From contig DATJSI010000044.1 of the NCBI GenBank assembly GCA_035504215.1, positions 1-62,036 on the forward strand: a stretch of DNA of 62,036 bases, in the 5' to 3' direction. Below are positions 17,530-26,174 of the stretch, piece after piece; position 1 is the first letter of the stretch, and each line of letters begins with the position of its first letter. Position numbers and translations under genes: made by a program. The DNA is from Mycobacteriales bacterium (GTDB lineage: Bacteria; Actinomycetota; Actinomycetes; JAFAQI01). The notes under the pieces are model-generated. The model was not told the origin of the DNA and ran no database searches. It was given only the letters and a program-made list of their open reading frames with translations.

Positions 17530-18623
17530 TGCTCCGCCGTACCCGCTCGATCACGACCGCGATCGCCCTGCTCGCCGCCGGCCTGCCGGTTGCCTTCGCG
17601 AGCCACGCCTCGGCCGACCCGCTCGCGACGGCGCGAGCCCGGGCGGCCGCCCTGCAGAAGCTGGTGGACCGGCTCAACACCCAGGCCGAAGTCATCATCG
17701 AGCGCTACGACGCGACCGAGGCGGAGCTCAACGTCGCGGTCGCCCGGCGCGGACAGGCCGACCAGGCGGTCACCGCCATCCAGGCCAGCGCGAACAACGC
17801 CGAGCAGACCGTCGCGAGCCACGCGCAGGCGTTGTATGAGAGCGGCGGCGACCCCGCGGTGCTCGCCTCCCTGCTGAACGGCACCAACCCGACCCAGGCC
17901 ATCGACCGCTACCGGCTGGCCGGAGATGTCCTGGCCTACGAAAACCGGGTGGCGCAGTCGGCCGAGGCCACGCTCGCGCACGCTCGGGTGCTCGCGCGAG
18001 AAGACAGCGCGATCTCCACCCGGATCACCCGGCTCGAGGGAGCCCGGCAGGCCGACGCGACCAAGGTCGAAGGCCTGCTCGACAGCGAGCAGCAGGCGCT
18101 TGCGCACGCGACCAGCACGGTGCGCGAGATCCTGCGGGCCGACCAGGCCGCGGCCGCGGCCGCCGGCGCGGCGAGCTTCGACTCCGCGCTCACCGGTGCG
18201 GGGGGAACCCTCGGCGGGTCGACGCCGCCGAACGCCACCGCCGCTGCGGCGATCGCCGCGGCGCGCAGCCGGATCGGCGATCCCTACGTGTGGGGCGCCA
18301 CCGGCCCGAACTCCTTCGACTGCAGCGGCCTGACCCAGTGGTCGTACCACCAGGCCGGAATCAACCTGCCGCGTACCTCGAGGGAACAGTGGTACGCCGG
18401 ACCGCACCCGACCCTCGCCCAGCTCGAGCCCGGGGACCTGCTGTTCTTCGCCCTGAACACCTCCGACCCGGCGACCATCCACCACGTGACGATCTACATC
18501 GGGAAAGGGCTGATGATCGCCGCGCCGGAAACCGGTGAGGACGTCCAGATCCAGCCCGTGTACATGCAGGGCTACATCGGCGCGGTCCGCCCGTGGTTGC
18601 CGCCCGGCACGGTTTTGTCCTGA
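17529..18623 (+). CDS. Secreted NlpC/P60 peptidoglycan endopeptidase (RipA-like)
   Basis: Cuts peptide cross-links or stems in peptidoglycan. 364 aa. Signal peptide ends near HASA (residue 29). Residues about 30-210 form a long coiled coil (RipA/PcsB-type) that in this family restrains the enzyme until activated. An Ala-rich linker leads to the NlpC/P60 domain: GDPYVWGATGPNSFDCSGL with catalytic Cys265, then HHVTIYIG with His319 (or 318), and Glu334 as probable third residue. Its position between murJ and the pseudokinase, coupled to a membrane protein, suggests control by the same cell-wall signalling system. Confidence 0.93.
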   Translation: MLRRTRSITTAIALLAAGLPVAFASHASADPLATARARAAALQKLVDRLNTQAEVIIERYDATEAELNVAVARRGQADQAVTAIQASANNAEQTVASHAQALYESGGDPAVLASLLNGTNPTQAIDRYRLAGDVLAYENRVAQSAEATLAHARVLAREDSAISTRITRLEGARQADATKVEGLLDSEQQALAHATSTVREILRADQAAAAAAGAASFDSALTGAGGTLGGSTPPNATAAAAIAAARSRIGDPYVWGATGPNSFDCSGLTQWSYHQAGINLPRTSREQWYAGPHPTLAQLEPGDLLFFALNTSDPATIHHVTIYIGKGLMIAAPETGEDVQIQPVYMQGYIGAVRPWLPPGTVLS

Positions 18624-18661
18624 GCCGACGGCTGCGAGCCGCGACGCCCTAGCATCGACTC

Positions 18662-20059
18662 GTGCAGCCGCGCGCCGACCCCGGCAACCGGCTCGCGGAC
18701 CGCTACCTCCTGGTTCGCCTCCTGCACGAAAGCAGCGCCAACGCGAGCCTCTGGCTGGCGACCGACGAGGTGCTCGGCCGCCCGGTGGCGATCCGCATCC
18801 TCACCGGCCTGTCCGCCGGCGACGCCCGGGCGGTCATCGAGGCGGCCGCGCGGGCGGGTGGCGTTCCGGACGCCCGGTGGGTGCGCGTGCTCGACGTGGG
18901 CGAGAGCGCGGCGGAGCACGGAACGGCAACGGTCTGGGTGATCAGCGAGTGGGTCGATGGCCCGCCGCTGGCAGCACTGCTGCGGGACTCCCCGCAAAAG
19001 CCCGCCGTCGTCACGGACCTGGTCCTGTCCTGCGCCCGAGCCGTTGCCGCCGCCGCGGCGTGCGGGGCGGCGCACCGGATGCTTCATCCGGATGAGGTCG
19101 TCCTGCCGCCGGACGCCGGCCCGAGGATCACCGGACTCGAGCTGTCCGCTGCGCTGCGGCCCGACCCGTCGTACGACGATCTGGTCGGCCTCGGCGGGCT
19201 GCTCTACGCCGGCCTCACCGGCCACTGGCCGCTGCCGGGATGGGACGGCCTGCCGGCCGCCACCCGCGGGGACCGCCGGCACCCGCGGCGCTACCGGCGC
19301 AGGGTCAGCCGGGCGCTCGACGAGGTCACGGCGCGCGCACTGTCCGGCGGGTACGACTCCGCCGCCGCGCTGGCCGACGACCTCGCCCGGCTACCGCTCG
19401 CGCCGCTGCACCCGCCGCCGCCGGATCCCGACGATCCGCGCCGCGGGCGCTGGGTCCGCGTGATGTGGCGGGTCGTCCCGCCGCTGCTGGTCGCGGCGGT
19501 CGGGCTCGGTGCGTGGGGTCTCGGCAGCCACCTCGGCCGCGTGCCCGGGCAGGCGCGCGCGGTCGCGCCGAGCTTCCCGCAGCCGCGCCAGTCGAACATC
19601 AGCGCCAAGACCAGCGTCGTGTGGTCGACGCCGCCGCACATCACGAGCTTCGATCCCGAAGGCGACGGCACCGAGGATCCCGGCGGCGTCGGGCTCGCCG
19701 TCGACGACGACCCGTCGACGCAATGGAGCACCGACACCTACTTCGGGCGGCCGAACTTCGGCGGGCTCAAGCAGGGCGTCGGGCTGCTGCTGGACCTGCG
19801 GCACCCCACGACCGTCTCGGTCGCCCAGCTGCTGCTCTCGGCGGCCGGCTCCGACTTCCAGATCCGGGCCGGATCGGTGCGTCCCCGGCAGGCCTCTGAC
19901 CTTCCCGTGGTCGCCTCGGAGAACGACAGTCCCGCCTCGATCCGGCTGACCCTGGCCAGGCCGGTTCGCGCGCGCTACTGGCTGCTCTGGATCACCTCGC
20001 TGCCCAAGGCCGGCGACGGCTACCGGCTCGGAGTGGCCGAGATCGCCCTGCTCAACTGA
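18662..20059 (+). CDS. Transmembrane pseudokinase with extracytoplasmic discoidin-like domain
   Basis: 465 aa from a GTG. Residues 12-240 form a protein-kinase-like fold lacking the key catalytic residues: the ATP-binding VAIK lysine is Arg (VAIR, residue 45), HRD is HRM (138-140), the following Lys is His142, and the DFG position reads TGL. A basic linker and one transmembrane helix follow (271-290). The outer part has DDDPSTQWSTDTYF and a beta-rich fold like F5/8 type C carbohydrate-binding domains. This matches the C-terminal half of M. tuberculosis MviN (Rv3910), whose pseudokinase recruits FhaA; here it is a separate gene. The membrane-side linker (241-270) has no Ser or Thr, unlike the phosphorylated mycobacterial one. 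Confidence 0.85.
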   Translation: MQPRADPGNRLADRYLLVRLLHESSANASLWLATDEVLGRPVAIRILTGLSAGDARAVIEAAARAGGVPDARWVRVLDVGESAAEHGTATVWVISEWVDGPPLAALLRDSPQKPAVVTDLVLSCARAVAAAAACGAAHRMLHPDEVVLPPDAGPRITGLELSAALRPDPSYDDLVGLGGLLYAGLTGHWPLPGWDGLPAATRGDRRHPRRYRRRVSRALDEVTARALSGGYDSAAALADDLARLPLAPLHPPPPDPDDPRRGRWVRVMWRVVPPLLVAAVGLGAWGLGSHLGRVPGQARAVAPSFPQPRQSNISAKTSVVWSTPPHITSFDPEGDGTEDPGGVGLAVDDDPSTQWSTDTYFGRPNFGGLKQGVGLLLDLRHPTTVSVAQLLLSAAGSDFQIRAGSVRPRQASDLPVVASENDSPASIRLTLARPVRARYWLLWITSLPKAGDGYRLGVAEIALLN

Positions 20060-20131
20060 GCGATCGGGTCCGCCCGCCGGGCGGCCTGTCAGACCGGAAG
20101 CGGCGCACGCAGCACCTACCCTCAAAGGCAA

Positions 20132-20752
20132 ATGACAGCCGAACCGCCGGCCGACGAGGAGTTGCTCGCCCGGCACGTCGCCGGTGATTCCGACGCCTTC
20201 ACCGAGCTCGTGCACCGCCACCGTGACCGGCTGTGGGCGGTCGCGCTGCGCACGCTCGGCAACCCCGACGATGCCGCCGACGCACTGCAGAACGCCCTGC
20301 TATCGGCGTACCGCGGTGCGGCCGGGTTCCGCGGCGGGTCGGCGGTCACCACCTGGCTGCACCGGATCGTCGTGAACGCCTGCCTCGACCTCGCCCGCCG
20401 GCGGGCTGCGCGGCCGACCGAGCCACTGACCGCGGAACCCGCGGGCGAGCGCTACGCCCGCGACCCGGTCACCGAACGCGAGACCTCACTGGCCGTGGTG
20501 GCGGCGCTGCGCACGCTGCCCGCAGAGCAGGCCGCCGCGGTCGTCCTCGTGGACGTCGAGGGCTACTCGGTCGCCGAGGCGGCGGAGATGCTCGACGTAC
20601 CGACCGGAACGGTGAAGAGTCGCTGCGCCCGAGCTCGTGCCAGGCTCGCGGAGGCGCTCAGTGATCTCGACCCCCGCCGCGTGGACGGGAACGCGCCACC
20701 GGCGCCGCGCGTCCAATCCGAGACAACAACCGGCGAGGAGCATCCGGCGTGA
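20132..20752 (+). CDS. sigM: ECF sigma factor, SigM type
   Basis: Group 4 RNA polymerase sigma factor for envelope or redox stress. 206 aa. Region 2 includes FTELVHRHRDRLWAVALRTLGNPDDAADALQNALLSAYRG (residues about 25-64), and region 4 has LPAEQAAAVVLVDVEGYSVAEAAEMLDVPTGTVKSR, with the SVAEAAE/TGTVKSR helix-turn-helix. The C-terminal tail is disordered. The downstream anti-sigma GTG overlaps its stop (GTGA). The sigM-anti-sigma-trxB-trxA order is that of mycobacteria and Streptomyces. I saw no convincing SigM-type (GGAAC...CGTC) promoter in the 72 bp before it. Confidence 0.93.
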   Translation: MTAEPPADEELLARHVAGDSDAFTELVHRHRDRLWAVALRTLGNPDDAADALQNALLSAYRGAAGFRGGSAVTTWLHRIVVNACLDLARRRAARPTEPLTAEPAGERYARDPVTERETSLAVVAALRTLPAEQAAAVVLVDVEGYSVAEAAEMLDVPTGTVKSRCARARARLAEALSDLDPRRVDGNAPPAPRVQSETTTGEEHPA

Positions 20753-21654
20753 ACGACGGCCACCTCAGCTTCGACGAGCTCGCCGAGCTCGACGAGGAGC
20801 TGCTCGACCCGCAACAGGCGGCGCAGGCGCGCGCGCACCTGGCGGGCTGCGAGCAGTGCCGCGGACAGCTCGAGCTGATCGCCGAGGCCCGCCGTGCGCT
20901 CGCCGAGCTGCCGCCCGAACCGATGCCCGAGGACGTCGCCGCTCGGCTGGACCGGGTGATCGCCGAGCAAACCACGCCGAACCGCGACGTGGTGCCGGAC
21001 CTGTCCGCCTACCGGCGGCGACGGTTCAGCCGGCCGACGATGGCCGGAAGCGTCGCCGCCGCGGTCATCATCCTGGCCGTCGTTGCGCTCGTGGTCGGGC
21101 ACCTCGGGACCGGGACTTCCAGCGGCGGCGGCGCAGGTGGGACGAGCACCGCCGCGAAGGGCTTGGCGGGGGTGCCCCAGGTGGCGCAGCCGAGGAACTA
21201 CAGCAAGAACGAGACCGGGACGAACTACACGCCGAGCCGTCTGGACGCGATCATTCCCGGACTGGTCGCGCGCGTGCCGGCCGACTTCGGCCCGGAAAAC
21301 AGCCCGGGCACCGGCGCCGCTCCCGCGACCACGACCGCCCCGGCACCCGTGGCGTCGCCGAGCCAGGTGCACGGCGGGTCACAGGTCACGGAGCGGGTGC
21401 CCGACGTACTCCGGCCGCTACTGGACTCGCGCAGCAAGATCCTGCTGTGCGCCGCAAAGCTGACCGGCAACAGCAACGCCGTGCCGATCACGGTGGATGC
21501 CGGCACCTGGACGAGCGGGTCGCTGCACAAGGTGCCGTCCGCGGTCTTCGTCATGCGCGACAAGGATCCCAACGTGGTCGACGTCTACGTGGTCAACCCG
21601 ACCTGCAGCGGCAGCCTGTTCATTCGGACCTACGTCAAGGTGCCGCTGAACTAG
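20749..21654 (+). CDS. Zinc-finger anti-sigma factor for SigM
   Basis: Membrane protein that holds the ECF sigma factor inactive. 301 aa from a GTG overlapping the sigM TGA. The N-terminal ZAS domain has H-x3-C-x2-C (His30, Cys34, Cys37: AHLAGCEQC). One membrane helix at about residues 98-120 ([19 protein letters not shown]). The outer part is Gly/Thr-rich, then ordered, with two cysteines near the C-terminus (ILLCAAK and NPTCSG) that could form a disulfide. With trxB-trxA next door, a redox-sensing role is plausible but not shown. Confidence 0.9.
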   Translation: MNDGHLSFDELAELDEELLDPQQAAQARAHLAGCEQCRGQLELIAEARRALAELPPEPMPEDVAARLDRVIAEQTTPNRDVVPDLSAYRRRRFSRPTMAGSVAAAVIILAVVALVVGHLGTGTSSGGGAGGTSTAAKGLAGVPQVAQPRNYSKNETGTNYTPSRLDAIIPGLVARVPADFGPENSPGTGAAPATTTAPAPVASPSQVHGGSQVTERVPDVLRPLLDSRSKILLCAAKLTGNSNAVPITVDAGTWTSGSLHKVPSAVFVMRDKDPNVVDVYVVNPTCSGSLFIRTYVKVPLN

Positions 21655-21712
21655 GCGACCCAGCCGAGCGCCCGGCCGGGGCCAGTTGGCCGGGAATGCG
21701 GCTGCCTACACT

Positions 21713-21746
21713 CCTGTTCAAGGGGCGCACCTGTTCAAGGAGCGCA
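21713..21746 (+). repeat. 17-bp tandem duplication upstream of trxB
   Basis: Two adjacent 17-bp copies, CCTGTTCAAGG(G/A)GCGCA, differing at one base, end 53 bp before the trxB start. They could be a recent slippage duplication, or paired binding sites in the trxB leader. Confidence 0.8.
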
Positions 21747-21799
21747 ACGATCGTCCGCGCCGGGCCGATCGGCACACGTCGGAGGAGCTGAAGCACACG

Positions 21800-22741
21800 A
21801 TGGCTGCCACTGTTCGTGACGTCGTCATCGTTGGGTCGGGACCGGCCGGCTACACCGCCGCGCTTTACACCGCCCGTGCCAACCTGAAGCCGCTGCTGAT
21901 CGAAGGGGTCCAGTACGGCGGGGCCCTGATGAACACCACCGACGTCGAGAACTTCCCCGGCTTCCCCGACGGGATCATGGGTCCCGAGCTCATGGACCTG
22001 ATGCGCAAGCAGGCCGAGCGGTTCGGCGCCGAGATCATCAGCGACGACGCCACCGCGCTCGACCTGAGCGGCGCGGTCAAGAAGGTGACGGTGGCGGGCG
22101 AGGAACACCTCGCACGCACGGTGATCCTCGCGATGGGTTCGGCGTACCGCGAGCTCGGGCTGCTTAACGAGAAGCGACTGTCCGGGCACGGCGTGTCGTG
22201 GTGCGCGACCTGCGACGGGTTCTTCTTCCGCGACCAGGACATCGCGGTCGTCGGCGGCGGCGACTCGGCGGTCGAAGAGGCGACGTTCCTCACCCGGTTC
22301 GGCAGGTCGGTGACCCTGGTCCACCGCCGTGATGCCCTGCGCGCATCCAAGATCATGGCCGAACGAGCCGCATCGAACCCGAAGATCAGCTTCGCCTGGA
22401 ACAGCGTGGTCGACGACGTGGTGGGTGACGAGCGGGTCACCGGTCTGGTGCTGCGCGACGTCAACACCGGCCAGACCCGCACCCTCGACGTCGGAGGGGT
22501 CTTCATCGCAATCGGGCACGACCCGCGCAACGAGTTGATCAAGGACCAGATCACCTTGGACGAGGAGGGGTACGTCGTGGTCGACGCCCCGCACACCCGG
22601 ACCAACCTGCCGGGCGTGTTCGCGTGCGGGGACCTGGTCGACCACACGTATCGTCAGGCAATCACCGCAGCCGGCAGCGGCTGCGCGGCTGCGCTGGACG
22701 TCGAGCACTACCTCGACGGCCTGCCGGCCGAGGATCGCTAG
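21800..22741 (+). CDS. trxB: Thioredoxin-disulfide reductase
   Basis: NADPH- and FAD-dependent enzyme that keeps thioredoxin reduced. 313 aa. FAD motif [19 protein letters not shown] at the N-terminus, redox site CATC ([10 protein letters not shown]), NADPH motif [13 protein letters not shown], and C-terminal FAD motif [23 protein letters not shown]. The ATG at 21800 gives the family N-terminus; upstream in-frame sequence does not. It is followed by trxA 91 nt later, making a complete thioredoxin system downstream of sigM. Confidence 0.97.
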   Translation: MAATVRDVVIVGSGPAGYTAALYTARANLKPLLIEGVQYGGALMNTTDVENFPGFPDGIMGPELMDLMRKQAERFGAEIISDDATALDLSGAVKKVTVAGEEHLARTVILAMGSAYRELGLLNEKRLSGHGVSWCATCDGFFFRDQDIAVVGGGDSAVEEATFLTRFGRSVTLVHRRDALRASKIMAERAASNPKISFAWNSVVDDVVGDERVTGLVLRDVNTGQTRTLDVGGVFIAIGHDPRNELIKDQITLDEEGYVVVDAPHTRTNLPGVFACGDLVDHTYRQAITAAGSGCAAALDVEHYLDGLPAEDR

Positions 22742-22832
22742 TGTCCGACCCGGCGTCGTAGGGCTGAGGGAACATCGACGACCACGTTCGCGTTGAGCCG
22801 GTAGACGCGACAGCCGTTACCAAGGAGAACCG

Positions 22833-23159
22833 ATGGGCGCCAACACCAAGACCGTCACCGAAGCCAGTTTCGACACTGACGTGCTCGCCAGCGAGCTTCC
22901 GGTGCTGGTGGACTTCTGGGCCGAGTGGTGCGGGCCGTGCAAGATGGTCGCCCCCGTCCTCGAGGAGATCGCGGCGGAGCACGGCGACCGGCTCACCGTC
23001 GCGAAGGTCAACATCGACGAGAACCCCGAGATCGCCCGTCGCTACCAGATCCTGTCGATCCCGACCATGTCGGTGTTCCGCTCGGGTGAGGTCGTGAAGA
23101 GCATCGTCGGCGCCAAGCCGAAGGCCGCGCTGCTGCGCGACCTCGAGGACTATCTCTGA
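22833..23159 (+). CDS. trxA: Thioredoxin
   Basis: Cytoplasmic disulfide reductase. 108 aa, canonical length. Active site WCGPC in the DFWAEWCGPCKMVAPVLEE context, then the cis-Pro loop SIPTMSVF and the terminal helix. An AAGGAG site precedes the ATG. Partner of the TrxB encoded just upstream. Confidence 0.97.
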   Translation: MGANTKTVTEASFDTDVLASELPVLVDFWAEWCGPCKMVAPVLEEIAAEHGDRLTVAKVNIDENPEIARRYQILSIPTMSVFRSGEVVKSIVGAKPKAALLRDLEDYL

Positions 23160-23257
23160 TCGACCCGTCCTTCGACCGCGGGTGATCTGGCGGTCGAGCG
23201 GTGTCACCCTTTTCGGCGCTCTTGCGCCGGCAATCCGCCGGTTAGCATCGGAACGTT

Positions 23258-24379
23258 ATGCAGGTCTACCGCCGCGGTGACAGCGGTCCCGCCGTCGCCG
23301 AGATTCGCGCGAAGCTGGAACGGCTCGGCCTGCTCGACGTGTGCTCCGACCCGGTCTTCGACGACGCGATGGACTTCGCGGTTCGCGGCTTTCAACAAAG
23401 CCGTGGCCTCCGGGTCGACGGCATCATCGGCACCGAGACCTACCGAGCGCTCGACGAGGCGCACTGGCGCTTCGGCGACCGGTTGCTGTCCTACTCCCCG
23501 GCCCACCCCTACGTCGGCGACGACGTCGCGGTGCTGCAGCAGCGGCTGCTCGAGCTCGGCTTCGATCCGGGCCGCTGCGACGGCATCTTCGGGGCGGCCA
23601 CCGAGGCGGCGCTGAAGGAGTTCCAGCACAACGTCGGCCTGCGCGCCGACGGCACGCTCGGACCGGGAACCCTGCGTGCCCTCAACCAGCTACGCCGCAC
23701 TGTCACGGGCGGCTCGCCGTCCGAGCGCCGTGAGGAGGAGCGACTGCGCCGCGGCGGTGCCGCGCTCGCGGGCCGCACGGTCGTCCTCGACCCGGGCCAC
23801 GGCGGCGCGGATCCGGGCTCGGTCGCGGGAGGTCTGGTCGAAGCGGAGATCGTGCTTGACCTCGCGACCAGGGTCGAGGGCCGGCTCGGTGCGCTCGGCG
23901 TGACGACGTACCTCACCAGAAGCGCGGAGAACTGTCCCGACGTCGAGTCGCGGGCGAGGTTCGCCAACGACATGGCCGCCGAGCTGTTCGTCTCCCTGCA
24001 TCTCGACGCGGCGCCGAGCGAACGGCCGTGCGGAAGCGCCTGCTACTTCTACGGCGCAAGGCTGCCCGGCCGGGAGGTGCGATCCGCGGTCGGCGAGCGG
24101 CTCGCGGACCTGATGTCACGCGAGGTCGCGAGCCGCACCGACCTGGTCGACGGTCGGACCCACCCGAAGTCGTGGGCGTTGTTGCGGCTGACCCGGATGC
24201 CCGCGGTTCGGCTCGATGCCGGCTACCTGACCAACCCCGGCGACGTCGCCCGGCTGGCTCACCCTGACTTCCGCGACGCGCTGGCTGAAGCGGTCGTGGC
24301 CGGCATCCAGCGGCTGTACCTGCCGGAGCATCTCGACATTCCGACCGGACAGTTCCGGATTGCCGCGCTCACCCGCTGA
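23258..24379 (+). CDS. cwlM: N-acetylmuramoyl-L-alanine amidase-like regulator CwlM
   Basis: 373 aa, no signal peptide, so cytoplasmic like CwlM, which in mycobacteria regulates MurA and binds FhaA and MurJ when phosphorylated by PknB. Two peptidoglycan-binding repeats (residues about 3-66 and 84-143), then an Amidase_3 domain. Zinc ligands look intact: His181 (DPGHGG), Glu195 (VEAEI) and His248 (SLHLDA). The usual catalytic Glu of the E-x-G-F/Y motif is Asp320 (LDAGYLTN), suggesting weak or no amidase activity. MurJ, PknB and FhaA are all encoded in this window, so the full regulatory set is present. Confidence 0.9.
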   Translation: MQVYRRGDSGPAVAEIRAKLERLGLLDVCSDPVFDDAMDFAVRGFQQSRGLRVDGIIGTETYRALDEAHWRFGDRLLSYSPAHPYVGDDVAVLQQRLLELGFDPGRCDGIFGAATEAALKEFQHNVGLRADGTLGPGTLRALNQLRRTVTGGSPSERREEERLRRGGAALAGRTVVLDPGHGGADPGSVAGGLVEAEIVLDLATRVEGRLGALGVTTYLTRSAENCPDVESRARFANDMAAELFVSLHLDAAPSERPCGSACYFYGARLPGREVRSAVGERLADLMSREVASRTDLVDGRTHPKSWALLRLTRMPAVRLDAGYLTNPGDVARLAHPDFRDALAEAVVAGIQRLYLPEHLDIPTGQFRIAALTR

Positions 24380-24395
24380 TTCGTCCTAAATCCAT

Positions 24396-25022
24396 CTATA
24401 CCGGGCGAAGCGCACCTTCCGGCGTCATCGACCCCAGTAGGCGCTCCAGAGCGACCTCGACGTCTTCCCGCCAGGAGGCTGCGGTCTTGAGCTCGAGCCG
24501 CAGCCGCGGGGTCTTCGGATGCGGTCGCACGGTCTTGAAGCCGACCGCGAGCAGGTAGTCGGCCGGAAGCAGGCAGTGGCCCACCTCCGACCACTGGGCG
24601 TCCCCGAAGGCCTCGATCGCCCGCACCCCGCGGCGGATCAGGTCCTTCGCGATCCCTTGGACCAGCATCCGGCCGAGCCCGGCCCCGGAGAACTCCGGGA
24701 GCACCGCCGCCGTCATCAAGACCACGGCGTCCGCGCTCACCGGGGAGGTGGGGAACGCAACTGTTCGCGGAGCATAACTAGGCGGGGCATAGAGGGCGAA
24801 ACCGGCAGCCACCCCATCGACGTAGAGCACCTTGCCGCAGCTGCCCCACTCGAGCAGCGCGGCGGAGACCCAGGCCTCCTTCTCCAGCGCCGGGTCACCG
24901 GCTTCGATCGCGCGGGTCCCCGCGACCGGGTCCAGCTCCCAGAACACACACCGCCGGCAGCGCACCGGCAGGTCGTCGAGGTTGTCCAGCGTCACGCTGG
25001 CCAGTCGACGGGTCATGGACAC
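24396..25022 (-). CDS. GNAT-family N-acetyltransferase-like protein
   Basis: 208 aa. The C-terminal half shows a GNAT fold: VLMTAAVLPEFSGAGLGRMLVQGIAKDLIRRG contains the acetyl-CoA pyrophosphate-binding pattern (x-x-G-x-G-x, here SGAGLG). The N-terminal half has two close cysteines (RCRRCVFWE) that may bind metal. It is the positional counterpart of M. tuberculosis Rv3916c, between cwlM and parB. Acceptor unknown. It converges with cwlM, with 16 bp between the stops. Confidence 0.8.
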   Translation of the reverse strand: MSMTRRLASVTLDNLDDLPVRCRRCVFWELDPVAGTRAIEAGDPALEKEAWVSAALLEWGSCGKVLYVDGVAAGFALYAPPSYAPRTVAFPTSPVSADAVVLMTAAVLPEFSGAGLGRMLVQGIAKDLIRRGVRAIEAFGDAQWSEVGHCLLPADYLLAVGFKTVRPHPKTPRLRLELKTAASWREDVEVALERLLGSMTPEGALRPV

Positions 25023-25190
25023 CTCGAGACACCGGCTCCGACCGGAAGCGACGGCGACCGCGGCCCACCCACGCGCTCGCCGCGCTCACTGTATCGACGG
25101 CCTGCGGCCCGGGCAATGGGCCGGCACGGTGGCCGGGAGCACCGTGGCCAGGGCGGCTGCGACGAGTTTGGGGCGCTGGGGTTTGGGCGG

Positions 25191-26117
25191 TTAGGTGTCC
25201 TGGTCGGACCCGGCCGGCCCGGCCGAACCCGCAGCAGCGTCCATCAGCACCTGTGGCGCGAGCACGCCGAGCACCCGGTGCAGGTCATCGATCGAGGCAA
25301 AGGTCACCGTGAGCTTGCCCCGGCGCCGGCCGAGCTCCACGGTGACCCGGGTCTCGAGCAGATCCGACAGGGCCGCCTCCAAACGCGCGAGCGCGGGCGC
25401 GGTCGGGGCCCGCACGGCGCGAGCGCGCGGGCGCTTCGGGTCGTCCCCCGCCGCCACCAGCTCCTCGGTCGCTCGCACGGACAGTCCCTCGGCCACGATC
25501 CGCGCCGCGAGCTGCTCCTGGGCCGCCGGGTCGGGCAGTCCGAGCAACGCCCGCGCGTGCCCGGCGCTGAGGACACCGGCGGCTACCCGCCGTTGCACCG
25601 CAGGCGGCAGGGCGAGCAGCCGGATCGTGTTGCTGACCTGCGAACGCGAGCGCCCGATGCGTTCGGCGAGCTGTTCGTGTGTGGCCCCGAACTCCTCGAG
25701 CAGCTGCTGGTAGGCGGCCGCCTCCTCCAACGCGTTGAGCTGCTGGCGATGCAGGTTCTCCAGCAACGCATCCCGCAACAACGCATCGTCGGGCGTCTCA
25801 CGGATGATCGCCGGAACGGTGGCGAGGCCGGCTTCGCGGCTGGCTCGCCAGCGCCGCTCGCCCATCACCAGCTGGTAGTGGCCCGGAGCGCGTTCGCGGA
25901 CCACCACCGGCTGCAGGATCCCGACCTCGCGGATGCTCGCAACGAGCTCGGAGTGCGCGTCCTCGTCGAAGGCGTCTCGGGGCTGGCGCGGGTTCGGCTC
26001 GATCGCCTCGATCGCCAACTCCTCGAAGCGCGCGCCGGCCTCCTGCTCGCCCGCCGGCCCGGAGGGGATCAATGCGCCGAGCCCGCGACCCAGACCACCC
26101 CTTCGCGCCGCACTCAT
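25191..26117 (-). CDS. parB: Chromosome-partitioning protein ParB
   Basis: CTP-dependent DNA clamp that loads at parS and spreads to organise the origin region. 308 aa. The N-terminus [14 protein letters not shown] carries the ParA-activating peptide; the CTPase domain has [14 protein letters not shown] and [12 protein letters not shown]; the central helix-turn-helix includes [17 protein letters not shown]; the C-terminal dimerisation domain follows. It lies 57 bp downstream of parA. Two perfect parS sites are inside parA, about 0.9 kb away. Confidence 0.97.
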   Translation of the reverse strand: MSAARRGGLGRGLGALIPSGPAGEQEAGARFEELAIEAIEPNPRQPRDAFDEDAHSELVASIREVGILQPVVVRERAPGHYQLVMGERRWRASREAGLATVPAIIRETPDDALLRDALLENLHRQQLNALEEAAAYQQLLEEFGATHEQLAERIGRSRSQVSNTIRLLALPPAVQRRVAAGVLSAGHARALLGLPDPAAQEQLAARIVAEGLSVRATEELVAAGDDPKRPRARAVRAPTAPALARLEAALSDLLETRVTVELGRRRGKLTVTFASIDDLHRVLGVLAPQVLMDAAAGSAGPAGSDQDT

Positions 26118-26174
26118 CCGGCCGCCTCCCGTCGCTCGCTCGCCCTTGACCCGGCAGCCACCGCGCGCACCGGC

